64,000 bases of DNA, taken from Tomocerus qinae. Taxonomy: Eukaryota; Arthropoda; Collembola; Entomobryomorpha; Tomoceridae. The notes under the pieces are model-generated. The model did not search any database. It saw only the letters and a program-made list of their open reading frames with translations, and had not been told where the DNA came from. Shown here piece after piece: positions 27,461-38,800 of the stretch (position 1 is its first letter; each line of letters opens with the position of its first letter). The translations under genes and the position numbers were made by a program. Where the stretch lies: NCBI GenBank assembly GCA_020055645.1, contig CM034547.1, positions 52,454,909 through 52,518,908 on the forward strand, in the 5' to 3' direction.

Positions 27461-27489
27461 CAGTATAGGTAGAATTCAAAGAATACGTC

Positions 27490-27640
27490 GGAAAATCTCC
27501 CGTACTAGAAAATCTCCCCTATTGGAAAATCTCCCCGTTGGACAATCTCCCTATTGGAAAATCTCCCCGTTAGACAATCTCCCTATTGGAAAATCTCCCC
27601 GTTAGACAATCTCCCTATTAGAAAATCTCCCCGTTAGACC
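27490..27640 (+). repeat. 16-bp tandem array in the left arm of the foldback element
   Basis: About nine tandem units of the form RGAMAATCTCCCYRTT. Two variants alternate, GGAAAATCTCCCCGTT and AGACAATCTCCCTATT, giving a 32-bp higher-order period in the middle of the array. The right arm carries the reverse complement of a comparable array. Confidence 0.85.
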
Positions 27641-28055
27641 AGCTAATCTCTCCGGTATGAGAAATAAGGAGAAACGACAGAACGAAAATCGAAACTATAA
27701 AACTTAGTAATTTGAGACAGAGGTGGATCGGACATGGGAATGATGTGACTATGAGATTCCAAAAATGTAATGGAAAACTGTACACTGTTTACCTGTACTT
27801 GAAGTAAACTGTTTGTCTATCTTGTTTCAAAAATACTTACATTCAATTATTATTTGTATTTGCTATTAATAAATACAAAAACTGGTGCACAAAAAGCAAT
27901 AAATGTTTGCTGTTGTAGCCCCTGCCCCAAATTGTTAGTAAAGGAAGGAACTAGGATGAGGAAAAATGGTATAAACGAGATTGGTCACTACTATTAATTA
28001 CTTAATAATAATGTATCGATTTTCGTTCTGTCTTTTCTCCTTATTTCTCATACCG

Positions 28056-28214
28056 GGGAGATTAGCTGGTCTAACGGGGAGATTTTCTAATAGGGAGATT
28101 GTCTAACGGGGAGATTTTCCAATAGGGAGATTGTCAAACGGGGAGATTTACCAATAGGGAGATTGTCCAACGGGGAGATTTTCCAATAGGGGAGATTTTC
28201 TAGCACGGGAGATT
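28056..28214 (-). repeat. 16-bp tandem array in the right arm of the foldback element
   Basis: Reverse-complement counterpart of the left-arm array, again about nine units (AACGGGGAGATTTTCC alternating with AATAGGGAGATTGTCY). Unit order matches the left arm with few substitutions. This suggests that the arms arose by inverted duplication or are kept alike by conversion. Confidence 0.85.
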
Positions 28215-28305
28215 ATCTGCTGATACCGAATTCAAATTGGGTGCAAACTCGGGGAATATCCCTCTATGTCTTCACCTTGTAATGGAGGCATCTTGATTGT
28301 AATAG

Positions 28306-28530
28306 TATGTTTACAAGTGTACGGAGGGATTAAATAGAAACGGATGGAATATTACAACATAAACATAATCATTTAAAGCAGCAGAGTGCTTACATGCTTA
28401 GTCCTCTTGCTCGCATCACATTTTTAGTATGATTGCTAGGATTTCATTTACATGTACAATAGCCGTCAAGACAAGTCGTAGATAGGCAGTAAAAACCGCA
28501 CTAGAAAAGTTACGATATGAGCCAGCAATG
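28306..28530. other. spacer between foldback element and open-frame pair
   Basis: No gene, no continuation of the inverted repeat and no clear polyadenylation signal for the minus-strand open frame were seen. Confidence 0.5.
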
Positions 28531-28533
28531 TCA

Positions 28534-28926
28534 TATTTTCCCTTTTATCGCATTATTGTCCGAGGATATGGACCAGTCGAGTCCTGTCTGCCAGTTAGAC
28601 AGACTCAATCCTCCCTGCATATGATATTGCTTATAGTGCCTCACATATGCTAATGCATTATCCCAGCCAATTTCATTGCAGAAAGACTGAACCTCAGATA
28701 GGCGCAGACATACAGGCCTATGTGCAGCATGCACTGCGTTGTATAATACAGCCAGAAGAGAATCAAGTCTATTCATTCTGTCATTATTCTGTAATACCAT
28801 CCTGGCCAGGTCAGTCTGTTTATTGTAATGCAAGGGAAGTTGACATATCTTTTGAATAGCACCAGTAAGTAAAGTAGTAACATCGCTAACATAATAACGC
28901 GCCTTGTGCTCCGCATAGTAATGGAA
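28534..28926 (-). other. unrecognised 131-codon open frame (possible exon or gene fragment)
   Basis: A stop-to-stop frame on the minus strand ends at TGA 28533-28531. Its translation has balanced, protein-like composition (for example DRMNRLDSLLAVLYNAVHAA and LSEVQSFCNEIGWDNALAYV), unlike the Ser/Tyr/His-rich translations of most chance frames here. I do not recognise the family. The first ATG is internal (28800-28798). A possible splice acceptor TTATTATGTTAG ends at about 28885, and no good donor precedes the stop, so it could be a terminal exon, a decayed fragment or chance. Several frames of similar length are expected by chance in 64 kb of this composition, so length is not evidence. Confidence 0.2.
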
Positions 28927-29088
28927 TCAAATGACCGTGTCAAGAACTACATACTCAACTCACATCCACTTCATGTTTACTGTTTAAAAGACAGGATTTA
29001 CTTATTTATGTTGGACAGTCAAGAACAGGCTTTCTCAATGGTGCAAGACCAAATCACAAAAAATACCATTTTCTTTACAATTAAATAG
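28921..29088 (+). other. unrecognised 55-codon open frame, divergent to its neighbour
   Basis: The plus-strand ATG has a favourable context (G at -3 and +4) and opens MESNDRVKNYILNSHPLHVY..., ending at TAG. The composition is plausible for protein but no motif or domain is recognisable. It starts within a few bases of the beginning of the minus-strand open frame, head to head. It could be an exon, a fragment of an inserted element or chance. Confidence 0.12.
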
Positions 29089-32000
29089 TTTCAAGTTGAA
29101 TCTCAAAAATTCACACCTTAATAATTTGAATCAGCAATATCTTTATCAGGTCAATTTGAAGTGATGTAATTTTTAGGACAGTAAAATTTAAAAATATGTG
29201 GGCATTCTTAAGTAGTAGTATTTAATTGAAGCGGTAAATCAAATCAGTTTGTGATTTGTCCTCACTTATCGACAATTGCATGTAGTCAATTGATAAGTAA
29301 GTGTTTTAGCTGTTACCTTTGAAATATGACTATTGATTGTGTTAGAGCGTTTTGTATTGAGTGAGTAAATAGGTTGCAAAGAGTAAATGAAGGGAAGGCG
29401 AAGGATGGGTAAGCATGGCATAAACTGAAATAATGAATAAAGCCGGCTCATTAGCTTAACATGTAGAGACATATTATTATTATTACAATGACCAGAGTAC
29501 AGACAGTCAGACAAGAAGAATGGAATGAAAAGCCGTTTAGGTAAGTTACGTTACTTAATAGCGAGTTGACTTTTTCAGTTCTTTGACGAGAGTTGCTTCG
29601 CCTATAGGCAAAACGCTCCACACAACTAAGTATAAAAGCTCCACTGCATCTATAGGTGAACTATCCAGATTATGTGGTTTGTATAAGGAATAGAATGATA
29701 TTTATAAAAGGCAAGAAAATACTGTGGAGATGTTAATGTAATGCAAGTGTAAATAGTAAAATGCTAATGTTATAAAAGAGATAGTTGACACGATAGAGAG
29801 AATTCCAGGGAAGTGAACAAAAGTTAAGAGAGAGATGCTGTTGCTACTCAAGTATGTCTGGTTTTGTCTGATACAAAGTTGTGTTTGGAGTGGAGGGATG
29901 CCGAGGTATGTAGTCGAGTCTGGTCAGCTCATTTTCTCATTTCATCTCTGTTGGTAATGATCATTATGTTCATTGGGCCGTTTGGTTGTGTCCACTCGAG
30001 ATTCCAGTCGCTCGTTTCATTTTCATTGTATTGTATCATTGAAAGCATTATGTTGGGTATTAAACTGAAGTCAAATCAACTTTAGTTACTCTCTTTGGCA
30101 GTCTTAACTATTATATTAGTGAGGAATCTGTTAGTTAACTGGAAGGAGGCACGGAACTCTATCTTCTCTGTGTGATGATGATAGTAGTGGATGGTAACCT
30201 GCCTAGGTATGTATAATTGTACAAGCATAAAGATAGTAGATAGGTACCTACCTACATTTTGCTACATTCTGGAGATCCTGTATAGGGAAGGTATAGCTCG
30301 AAGAAAGAAAAAGACAATTGTTGTTATTATTATTGTTATAGTCAAAAGAGGCTAGGCAAGAAGACATAACATAGGTAACTTAACAACATTAGAGTCTTAG
30401 TCAAGTAATAAGAAGTTGAAAAATTAGCCTAGTTCTCTTATCGAAAAACAAGGGACAGAATGGCATTAACACGAACCATCAGCCATCCTATGCTGTTGAG
30501 CATCGAAAACGAAGTTGAAGTACATTACAAGTTGGCAGTTTTATTGCCCCTGTTTCAGACCTAATTTATGCCATCATTGAAAAGGAGGCAGAGGCAACAT
30601 CCATTGTTGTCACGTAAAAACACTCACCTGACTTGACGTGCTCTTCTTCTCTATATTATCCTCCGAGGCTACTTAACTTACCATACGAACCACTTCTCTG
30701 TCTCCTACTCAACTACCATCACTTATATCTTCTTATACTACTAATCTCTATTCACCTCTCTTGTCTTACTATAATCTTACTTTCAACTTTACACCTCAAC
30801 TTTCCTGATTAAACTCAATCTAACCTTATTATGTAAGCTATTCTATGCATTGCAATATCTATAAGGTACATTATCATCGTTTACACAGACGTTTGACTCT
30901 ATAAGTACACAGAATGAAATACAACAAGGCAATCACATCACAAATTGTCCGGAACAATCATTGCAACATGGCTTAGCTTCATCTCCTTGTTAATGCTAAC
31001 TATTGTCACTCTGGTCCGTTTGCTTTTGTTGTTGTGCCTCGTATGTTGGTATGGTGGTTTCCATGTTCCCTTGTTGTTGTAGTTGTATTTTAATGTCCTA
31101 GACAGATTCCTTAGCTCTCCGGGGAAAATGCATCATCCAAACTGTGATCCTCATTAGTTACAATCATCCCAATATTAATTGCCCTTCGGAAACTTGTTTA
31201 GTATCACCTCTCGGTCGTTTCTTTATCTTAACTATTCTTAACTTTCTTAGCAGCTTTACAAAAACTACACCTTTACTATATGTATATAGCGAAATAAACT
31301 CAATTATACTAGAAACGAGTATCTATCACTATATTATAGTGTAAATGTAACTAATGTAGTACCTATCACAAAAATCCTGGTGTAAGATGTAAGTTTAATA
31401 GTTAGCTTTGCTTTAAGCTATTACTTTTATTGTTATACCCCATCAATACAATAAAATGCCATACCAAAAGACATTCAGCATTACAGTATTTTCCATTATT
31501 ACCCTCATTTGCATTGATCCACTATCACCAGCACTATCACACTATCACTGATCCTATCTGACTAATCGAAATGAACTTGATCGTCCAGCTGCGTGTGCAT
31601 TATAATACTTGCTTTGTAGGACGGAGACACAGACTTGTATAGTCACCAGAAACCTCGTCTCATTACTTATGTATATGTTCTTCTAAGTCGATTTGACTTG
31701 TTCTTTCATTTTATTTTACTTATTACCTAACTTGGAATGGGAATTCGAATGTAAATGCACAGAAACAACACGACAGACGCGCAATGGAGATTATCTATAA
31801 AAGTAAACATACAAGGGAATTAAATAAATACTTAACGATAACGATAAGTCATTCTTCCTAATTGCCAGTCTTGCATATTTCTCTCCCTTATCAAATCAAT
31901 GTCATCTTCATTATATTTACTGTTACGTGGATACTTTGTAATATATTACCAACGAACACAGATGTTGAATGGGAGAGGGCTAACTTGATTTGCAAGGTGC

Positions 32001-32817
32001 AGTAGGTGTAATGTAAGTTTTATGCACACCTTAATGCTAGTAATTGTAATTAAAGGCAATTAGTATAGTAATTGCTAGTAAATAAACCTAGTCATGCATT
32101 CTCAATTGTATATATCTATTAGTAAATATTATTTACTTTCCAGATTACCCCTCTTTAGTTATTGAACATAACAGAAAAAATTATGGGACATGCCTATTCA
32201 ACTCATCAGTACATAGGATATGCATTTCCTTGATGCGATTAATATCTGTACTATTACTATACTATTAGTATTAGTGTATGTACAGTTAAATAATGGAATG
32301 GGCAAATATGCAAGTACAATGGCAATGAATCATCTAACACTTTTGTTTCGCTCCAGAGACAAATTACGCTAACTGTCAGCAATCAACATTGATTTGTGTA
32401 GACTATTTGTTAAGTCTTCCCAATCTGTACTAATAAGTCAACAAAGTGAAAAAAAGGCAATAAATAAATCAGAAAATGTGGGTTCTTCTCCTGACCTATT
32501 AGCAAATATTATCACATTACCCTGCGAATGATAGGAAATATATTTCACTGCAAAAACACAACGTAAGTGGCATTTTGACATTGGCACAGAAATGTATGTG
32601 GATAAAATACGTAGGTATGTATAAGTGGCGGGCCTGTGTTATGACTCCAACATAAAATATGATCTCGAGGGAAAGATGAAGATAGAGATTACAGATTTAC
32701 AGATACTTAAACTTACGCGTACAATGGAATAGCTAATGGCCAAATGGATTCTGCATAAGCAAGGAGTTAGATCAAAGTACCTGATCTAACATTACTAAGT
32801 GTATAATCCTAATAACA

Positions 32818-32831
32818 AGGTCGATCGACCT
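32818..32831. repeat. perfect 14-bp palindrome AGGTCGATCGACCT
   Basis: Perfect dyad whose halves resemble a nuclear-receptor half-site (AGGTC). It may be a protein-binding site or chance. Confidence 0.4.
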
Positions 32832-35800
32832 AACATAACTATACAAATGGTAGAATACACCTCAATAATATTTTTATCCACCTTTATGTACTAATTAAAT
32901 CTGAACAACTACAAAAATATAACTTGAAGAAATAAACTTGTAAAATTAGCAAATCTCATACAGAATGAGAAAATACTGCGGATTGTGCATATTATGTTCA
33001 CATAAAAGCAAAGCTGCCTAGACTGACTGGTTTAACGCTGTAGTAAGTGGAGTTGGGTTTGTATTGTGCGGAGAGAATGAGACTTGGTGAGACAGAGAAT
33101 CGGAAGGAGAATGTAAGTTGGCGAGAAATGGAAAAGGACAAGGGGGGTGCCATCTGGATTTCTGGAGGTGAATGCATAGGCCGTGTGTTCGGAGAGCATA
33201 GGAAGGCGTCCATGGTATAGTAAACGTTGTAGTGAATGGTGGGCAATGGAAGTCTTTGGATTGGAGGTTGTCAGGAGTGAAGCTAAAGGCCCGTCCTACG
33301 TCCCGCCTCTGCTCAGGTGTACGTGCATGATATATGATGACATCAGGCCTCCCACATGTGAGTAAAAAATTAAACACCTGCTGCACAACACTGCAATGCA
33401 CTGTACTACTGATTCTGATTCCTCAATCTTCTCTCAGCCCTAACTCCAGACTCTCGTACAACAGAAAATAAGATAATGTATCTATCCGAAGACTTTTTTT
33501 GACTCACTCACATTCACATCACAGAATTCAAGACTGGAGATCAGAAGAAGGCATGCAAAACTATTCCTTAAAACAACCCTCTTTCATTTTTCTCTTGTCT
33601 TCGCTAAACAATATGCACGTACATACATACAATCACAATCATTATGCACTAAAAAGTGCTGTACCCATACATAGGTACTTCAGCTTGGCTTCCAGTACAA
33701 ACATTATAAAAATATTATTAGCTACAGCGATGTACATACGTGGGTAAGTCACTATGCTATCTATATGCAATCTATAAGTACAGAACAAGAAATAATCTTT
33801 ACCTTACATTGAATACAATAAAGAATGTTGAATTTTACTCACTTCTGTCCTGCCTGACTGACATTACTACTAATATACATGTGTGTGTGAACCGAAGCTT
33901 ATGACTCTAGCTACTCCTCCTAACATGCATTAGCCAGCATTAACAATGCGATATATTGCAACTACAAATAGGTAATCTAATGCACAACCTGGCTATTTAG
34001 TACCTGACACAAAGTCTCTAATACCTACGCGTTTAGCTTACTGAAAATTAGATAGGAGCTTAAGTGTACAGAAAAATACATTCACTCACACAGAGTAGTC
34101 GCTTAAACTTGATTTTTTCTACTCTCTGTCATCATATGCTCCTACCTGTGCACTATTGTCAATGCTAGAGCCTTCCTCCTCTTCCTCATCTAATCAACTG
34201 TCAACCAACCACTAAACTCCACAATATGTCTTATGATGTCCTTATGTCACCTCATCTTTTTGTTCAATCCTACCGATGCAATCCTCTAATCCTGTCTCAT
34301 ACTACCTTTTAGCATCCCCTTGCTCATTCCTTCCCTGCTTTTAGATCTTGCTCTACTCCTGCTTGCTCCATTCTTTGCATACCTACAGCACTTGACTACA
34401 TCTAGACTCCACATAGCTAGCTAAGTTGTACTTTTATAAAACAACCAACCTCCACATGTAATGCACCACCTTTAATTCTTTCAAGCGAGTTGATTTCATT
34501 TATTACAAATTGCCTAGCCATCAAGCTGGGCGGCTATCTCTTTCACCACTCCATCACAATTCCGACTAACCATGCCTTGATTTTGATTATATTGCACATA
34601 TAAATACATACAGACAGAGATGAGAAGCCGCTCTCTATACTACTTATATACATATATATGACTTAACTTGTACTTCAGATACATTCTACATGGATTACTG
34701 GGGTAATCCGATTATCTCTTCACCATTCCTTACTTTATTTAGCATTTAACCATTTAACTTTCCTATATAAAATCAGTTGAATTGAAATGATCTCACTCTA
34801 CCCTCCTACGGTCTCAACATTTCTCGATATTAAATCTAAATCTTTCCTATTCAATTTCATGTGGTTTCATTTCAGCCATCCCCATTGTGTAGGTAAATAA
34901 CAACTGAATTCGCTTTACTATTTAAATAAGTTATGAGAAGCCTAATGCTTTTAGAGTTGATTACTACTTACTATACTCATTTTTTCCATACCAAATCATT
35001 TACGTGACTTACGTGTATATACATTACAATCCTTGTTCGTTACATACTTATTGTAGATATACTGCATGTTTCAATGCACCTACCAATCGTAAACTACATA
35101 AGCAGGATTATTTATGTATATATAGACATAAATAATATCCTATAAATATTATTGTATTTCATAATTGCCCGTTTCTATATTACTACTAGTACATCTACAT
35201 GATTATGTTCATGCACCAACAGAAAAGTTACACTGTTGAGTGCACTCTACTACTTTCAGGATTGTGAAAGTATTCATAACATATTTGTACGTACCTCTCG
35301 AGGTAATCATAGTTATCCTAACAAATGCAATTTTTTTCGCCCCACGATCTCGTAATCGTCTCTTTCCTGTCTTCCCTTCAATTCAACTTTCGTGAACTTG
35401 TATCCTTCTATCTACCCCCACTATATTTAGTCTATTATATTCAATTGATGTTGTAACTTTATAAGTCACTGAAAAAATTACTGTGAGGTAGCAGCAAGCA
35501 ATAGTAAAAATGTAATGGGATGAGAATGGACGTCCTGCTTTGATTATTTCAACAACAAAACACTACTGTGAAGTCTAGCTGAGTGAGTAAGCTGATAGGG
35601 AAAGCCGATTTAGTGCATTCGCCATGGTGTGCTCAAATTGATAATGGGATGGGCAGAGCTTGCATACTTACATTACCTCAGTTAGTATACCTGTCTGTGC
35701 TTTGCTGTACTCAGAGCTTGTCATGGATCAACAGATTTACTTATTACTTTAACTAATAGAATACATAACTCCTAGCTACATGAACTTTTCACTGAAAATA

Positions 35801-38800
35801 CCGTCCAAAATAACATTTTATAGCATACTACTTACTTAAGAAAAAATATCTAATGGCCGGTTCAGAAATATACTAAAAAGTATTGTTATATTCAACATTA
35901 AATTACTTAGGTTTCACTATTGTAATAAGTATCTTGTAAGTAATAGGTAGAACACTGATATTCTAAAGTATGGTCTATTGTCGTTTCAGAATATAAATAT
36001 GTAGTGTTAGTGAAATAATGTTCATATACATGTTTAACCACGGTTTAACTTGCTACCTTGTTTGCAGCATTATGTTTTTGATGTGAGATTCAATTGAGAT
36101 TGAATTGTAATATTATACCCAAGAGAATAGAAAAGAGATATATATTCTTCATTTATTTCGTATACTTATGGGTCTGTAGTGATATTATGTGCTGTTTCGT
36201 GTTTAGTGATTTGACTTGAGCTATTATAATAGAACGCGGAGGTTAGACTGAGCTGAGGAAGCAAAGGAGAGCAGAGCAACAATAGAAATGAATGAAGAAA
36301 TCTTTCAAGTTTACTCGACTATCTTTATACAGATATTGTCTACTTATTAGTATTAAGGACAGACTGCTGACTGTGTAACTACAGTGTGGGAAGTATAGAA
36401 TCACATAATGATGCGTGGCAGGGGAACCTGTCAATATCCCAAAGGAAGATCTTATTTTACATCCTGTCACTCCAAGCCACGCACGTACGCTACCGATATT
36501 TTGCTTGCCAATCAAATTACCTTCAGTGTATTCTACTGTATGCTGCTCCTGGGCCTGTCGATGTTCACTTCACTTCATTTGACTCTCTCATCCGTACTAC
36601 AATAAGTCTTATGTGTTGCCCTTCTTTGCCCCGGCTTCATTTTACATGACGCTCTTGTCTTTTTAACTTTACTAACTTATCGTCAGACACACACCACACA
36701 ATATACATACCAATACATCCAATCAGACACAGAATAATTTTAATACTACATCTGGCTACATTTCTTTTCTTATACACATCTTCATTAAATTGTATCTGAA
36801 TTTACATTCATATTATGACATCGGCAAAATAACATTTTATGCATAAACCTAGGACAATAACATTTGATTTGCAACATAAATGTCAACTTTGTAGCTAATT
36901 TACATACTGACTGAGTGGTCATTTTTAGTTTTACATAAAGTATCAATTAATTACTAACAAAACATTTCGATATTGGAACATCGGCACCTAAATAATGTTA
37001 ATAATAAAAACAATGATCTTCATTTAAACCTTTATTGGCTTGCAATTTCAATATTCATTCTTCCTATCAAAAATATTTTCGGAATTTGAAACAAAATTTT
37101 TGGTAGAAAGTTACTTCTATTCTGAGTTACACTAAATATTTTGTAAGGTTTTCACCGAGAGATTCGCGGAAGAAAAGGAAAAAACTTTTGTTCAAAGACT
37201 GAAAATAACATTTCGTCGTAGATAGATATCTGCTAGCTACTCTAGGAGTCCTCCCTATTCAATTACAAGGAAGCGACTGACAAGACAAGTAGGGAACAGT
37301 GTGTTGTGACATGGAACAACATCTCTGGGCTATATTACAATGGAAAACATTTTCTCGATGCAGAATAGAGACACAATAACGTCATAGTATGCCTGAGTAT
37401 CGCAATATGAAAAGGTAGTAAAGAAGCTACTAAATAGAATCTTGAGCTTTAATTCATTTTCTAAACACCGATATAAAAATGATATTCTTTGCCAGTATTT
37501 TTTGTCACAATAAATTATAAGACTTAATATTTGGGAGTAGATTTTTGGAATGTACAGTAAAAAGTCGGGTGTGTGGATTTCGTTTTCCTCTTGTGTATCT
37601 AGAGACCTATGTTGGAAGTGTAGAAATGCATGGTAACATCCGGTGTAGTTCCGAGAAAAGCAATAAAGCACCCATTTATAGAGAGGAACCAATCTTCAGT
37701 GTCAGGAGTCACCTGGAACCGTTCGCATCATCCCTCCATGGAACGGCAATTAAAATGGGCTGTGCTTCTCACTATGTCCTCTGTGTCCTGCCTCGTTCAT
37801 GTGAGTTGACTATAATAATAGTGGATAAAACCCATTTTCCAGCTCAAACCTTAGTGGAAAATTGTCTATACGTAGCAAACTGCACTATTAAAAGATCCAC
37901 AGTATAATTTTCTTGCACACTTACTTTCTTCTCCCTCCTTAGTCTTCGTTTCGGACTTGGAAAACTGAATGGATGCTCCAGTCTATTGAATTTTTCTCAA
38001 TATCTGTCACGGAGTGTTGTGCTCTATTCCCTTTTGAACTTTATTATCGACACATTTTCTCAGGGAACAAAGGATGGAGAAAATCATTTATTAGAAAGCT
38101 GTTCTTTATGGAGGGAGAACTTGAATTTTTCTAAGTGTTAACTGCATGCTTGAATTGGAATTTAACTCGAGCTGGAATATTTATAAATGCACGGCAAGAT
38201 CAGAGAGGGGAGAAAAGAAAAACAAAGGTAGGATTGGCAGACACAACAAATGCCTTTAGCTGTACAGGAATTCGAATTTTGAATAATGACTACAGCAAAG
38301 CAAGCCATGCCAAAGTGCAGACTCTCATTTTAACTACATTCATAAGAAAGAATAACAAAACAACAGCCACAATTTACATAGTTAGGAGACGATAGTGAAG
38401 AAGTTCCGTCTGATGTGCTCATTGTAGTAAGTAGAAGCTCGAGGGCCCAATTTGTAGTAAATTCAATATGTATTATGTATCAGACAATGAGAAGATTTAA
38501 TGCGGAATCTGGAATCTTTTCCTTATTTAGGATGATAAAATCTAATAAGATGGAATGAAGCTCCAAAGCATACATACTGATACTCTCTGCACATCCAGCA
38601 ACCGCATACCATATACAAAGATACAATTATATCTACACAACCTTCTTTTAGTACAATGTTATAAAATACATTTAGCTATTGAAAGGAAAGAGCAAGCATG
38701 CATTGCTCAACGACTGATTATCTACTTTCTTACATAGAAAGAAGGCATTGAATTGCACATAGCAAAATATACATATACGAATGAATAGATATTAAACTTT

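Larger units (their letters stand above)
27263..28305. mobile_element. foldback (long inverted-repeat) non-autonomous element
   Basis: The two arms are inverted copies. The left (27263-27693) and right (28016-28305) outer ends share an ATCAAGATGCCTC segment. Next inward comes CATTACAAGGTGAAGACATA, then TTGCACCCAA, then an array of 16-bp units, then an inner segment (GTATGAGAAATAAGGAGAAA and AACGAAAATCGA). The loop is about 320 bp of AT-rich non-coding DNA. Neither arms nor loop encodes a transposase, so the element would depend on enzymes supplied elsewhere. The left arm is longer because of two extra segments. A target-site duplication is not evident, so the ends are approximate and the class (DNA-transposon derived or foldback) is unassigned. 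Confidence 0.8.

Noticed and set aside
27490..28214. Regular short repeats resembling a CRISPR array
   Set aside because: Units are directly tandem with no unique spacers, mirrored in two inverted arms, and the context is an animal nuclear genome.
33018..33401. 127-codon minus-strand frame
   Set aside because: Ser/Pro/Thr/His-rich with no domain, and it overlaps other open frames on both strands.
37330..37907. 120-codon frames on both strands, overlapping
   Set aside because: Neither shows a recognisable motif, and open frames on both strands of the same DNA argue against either being real.
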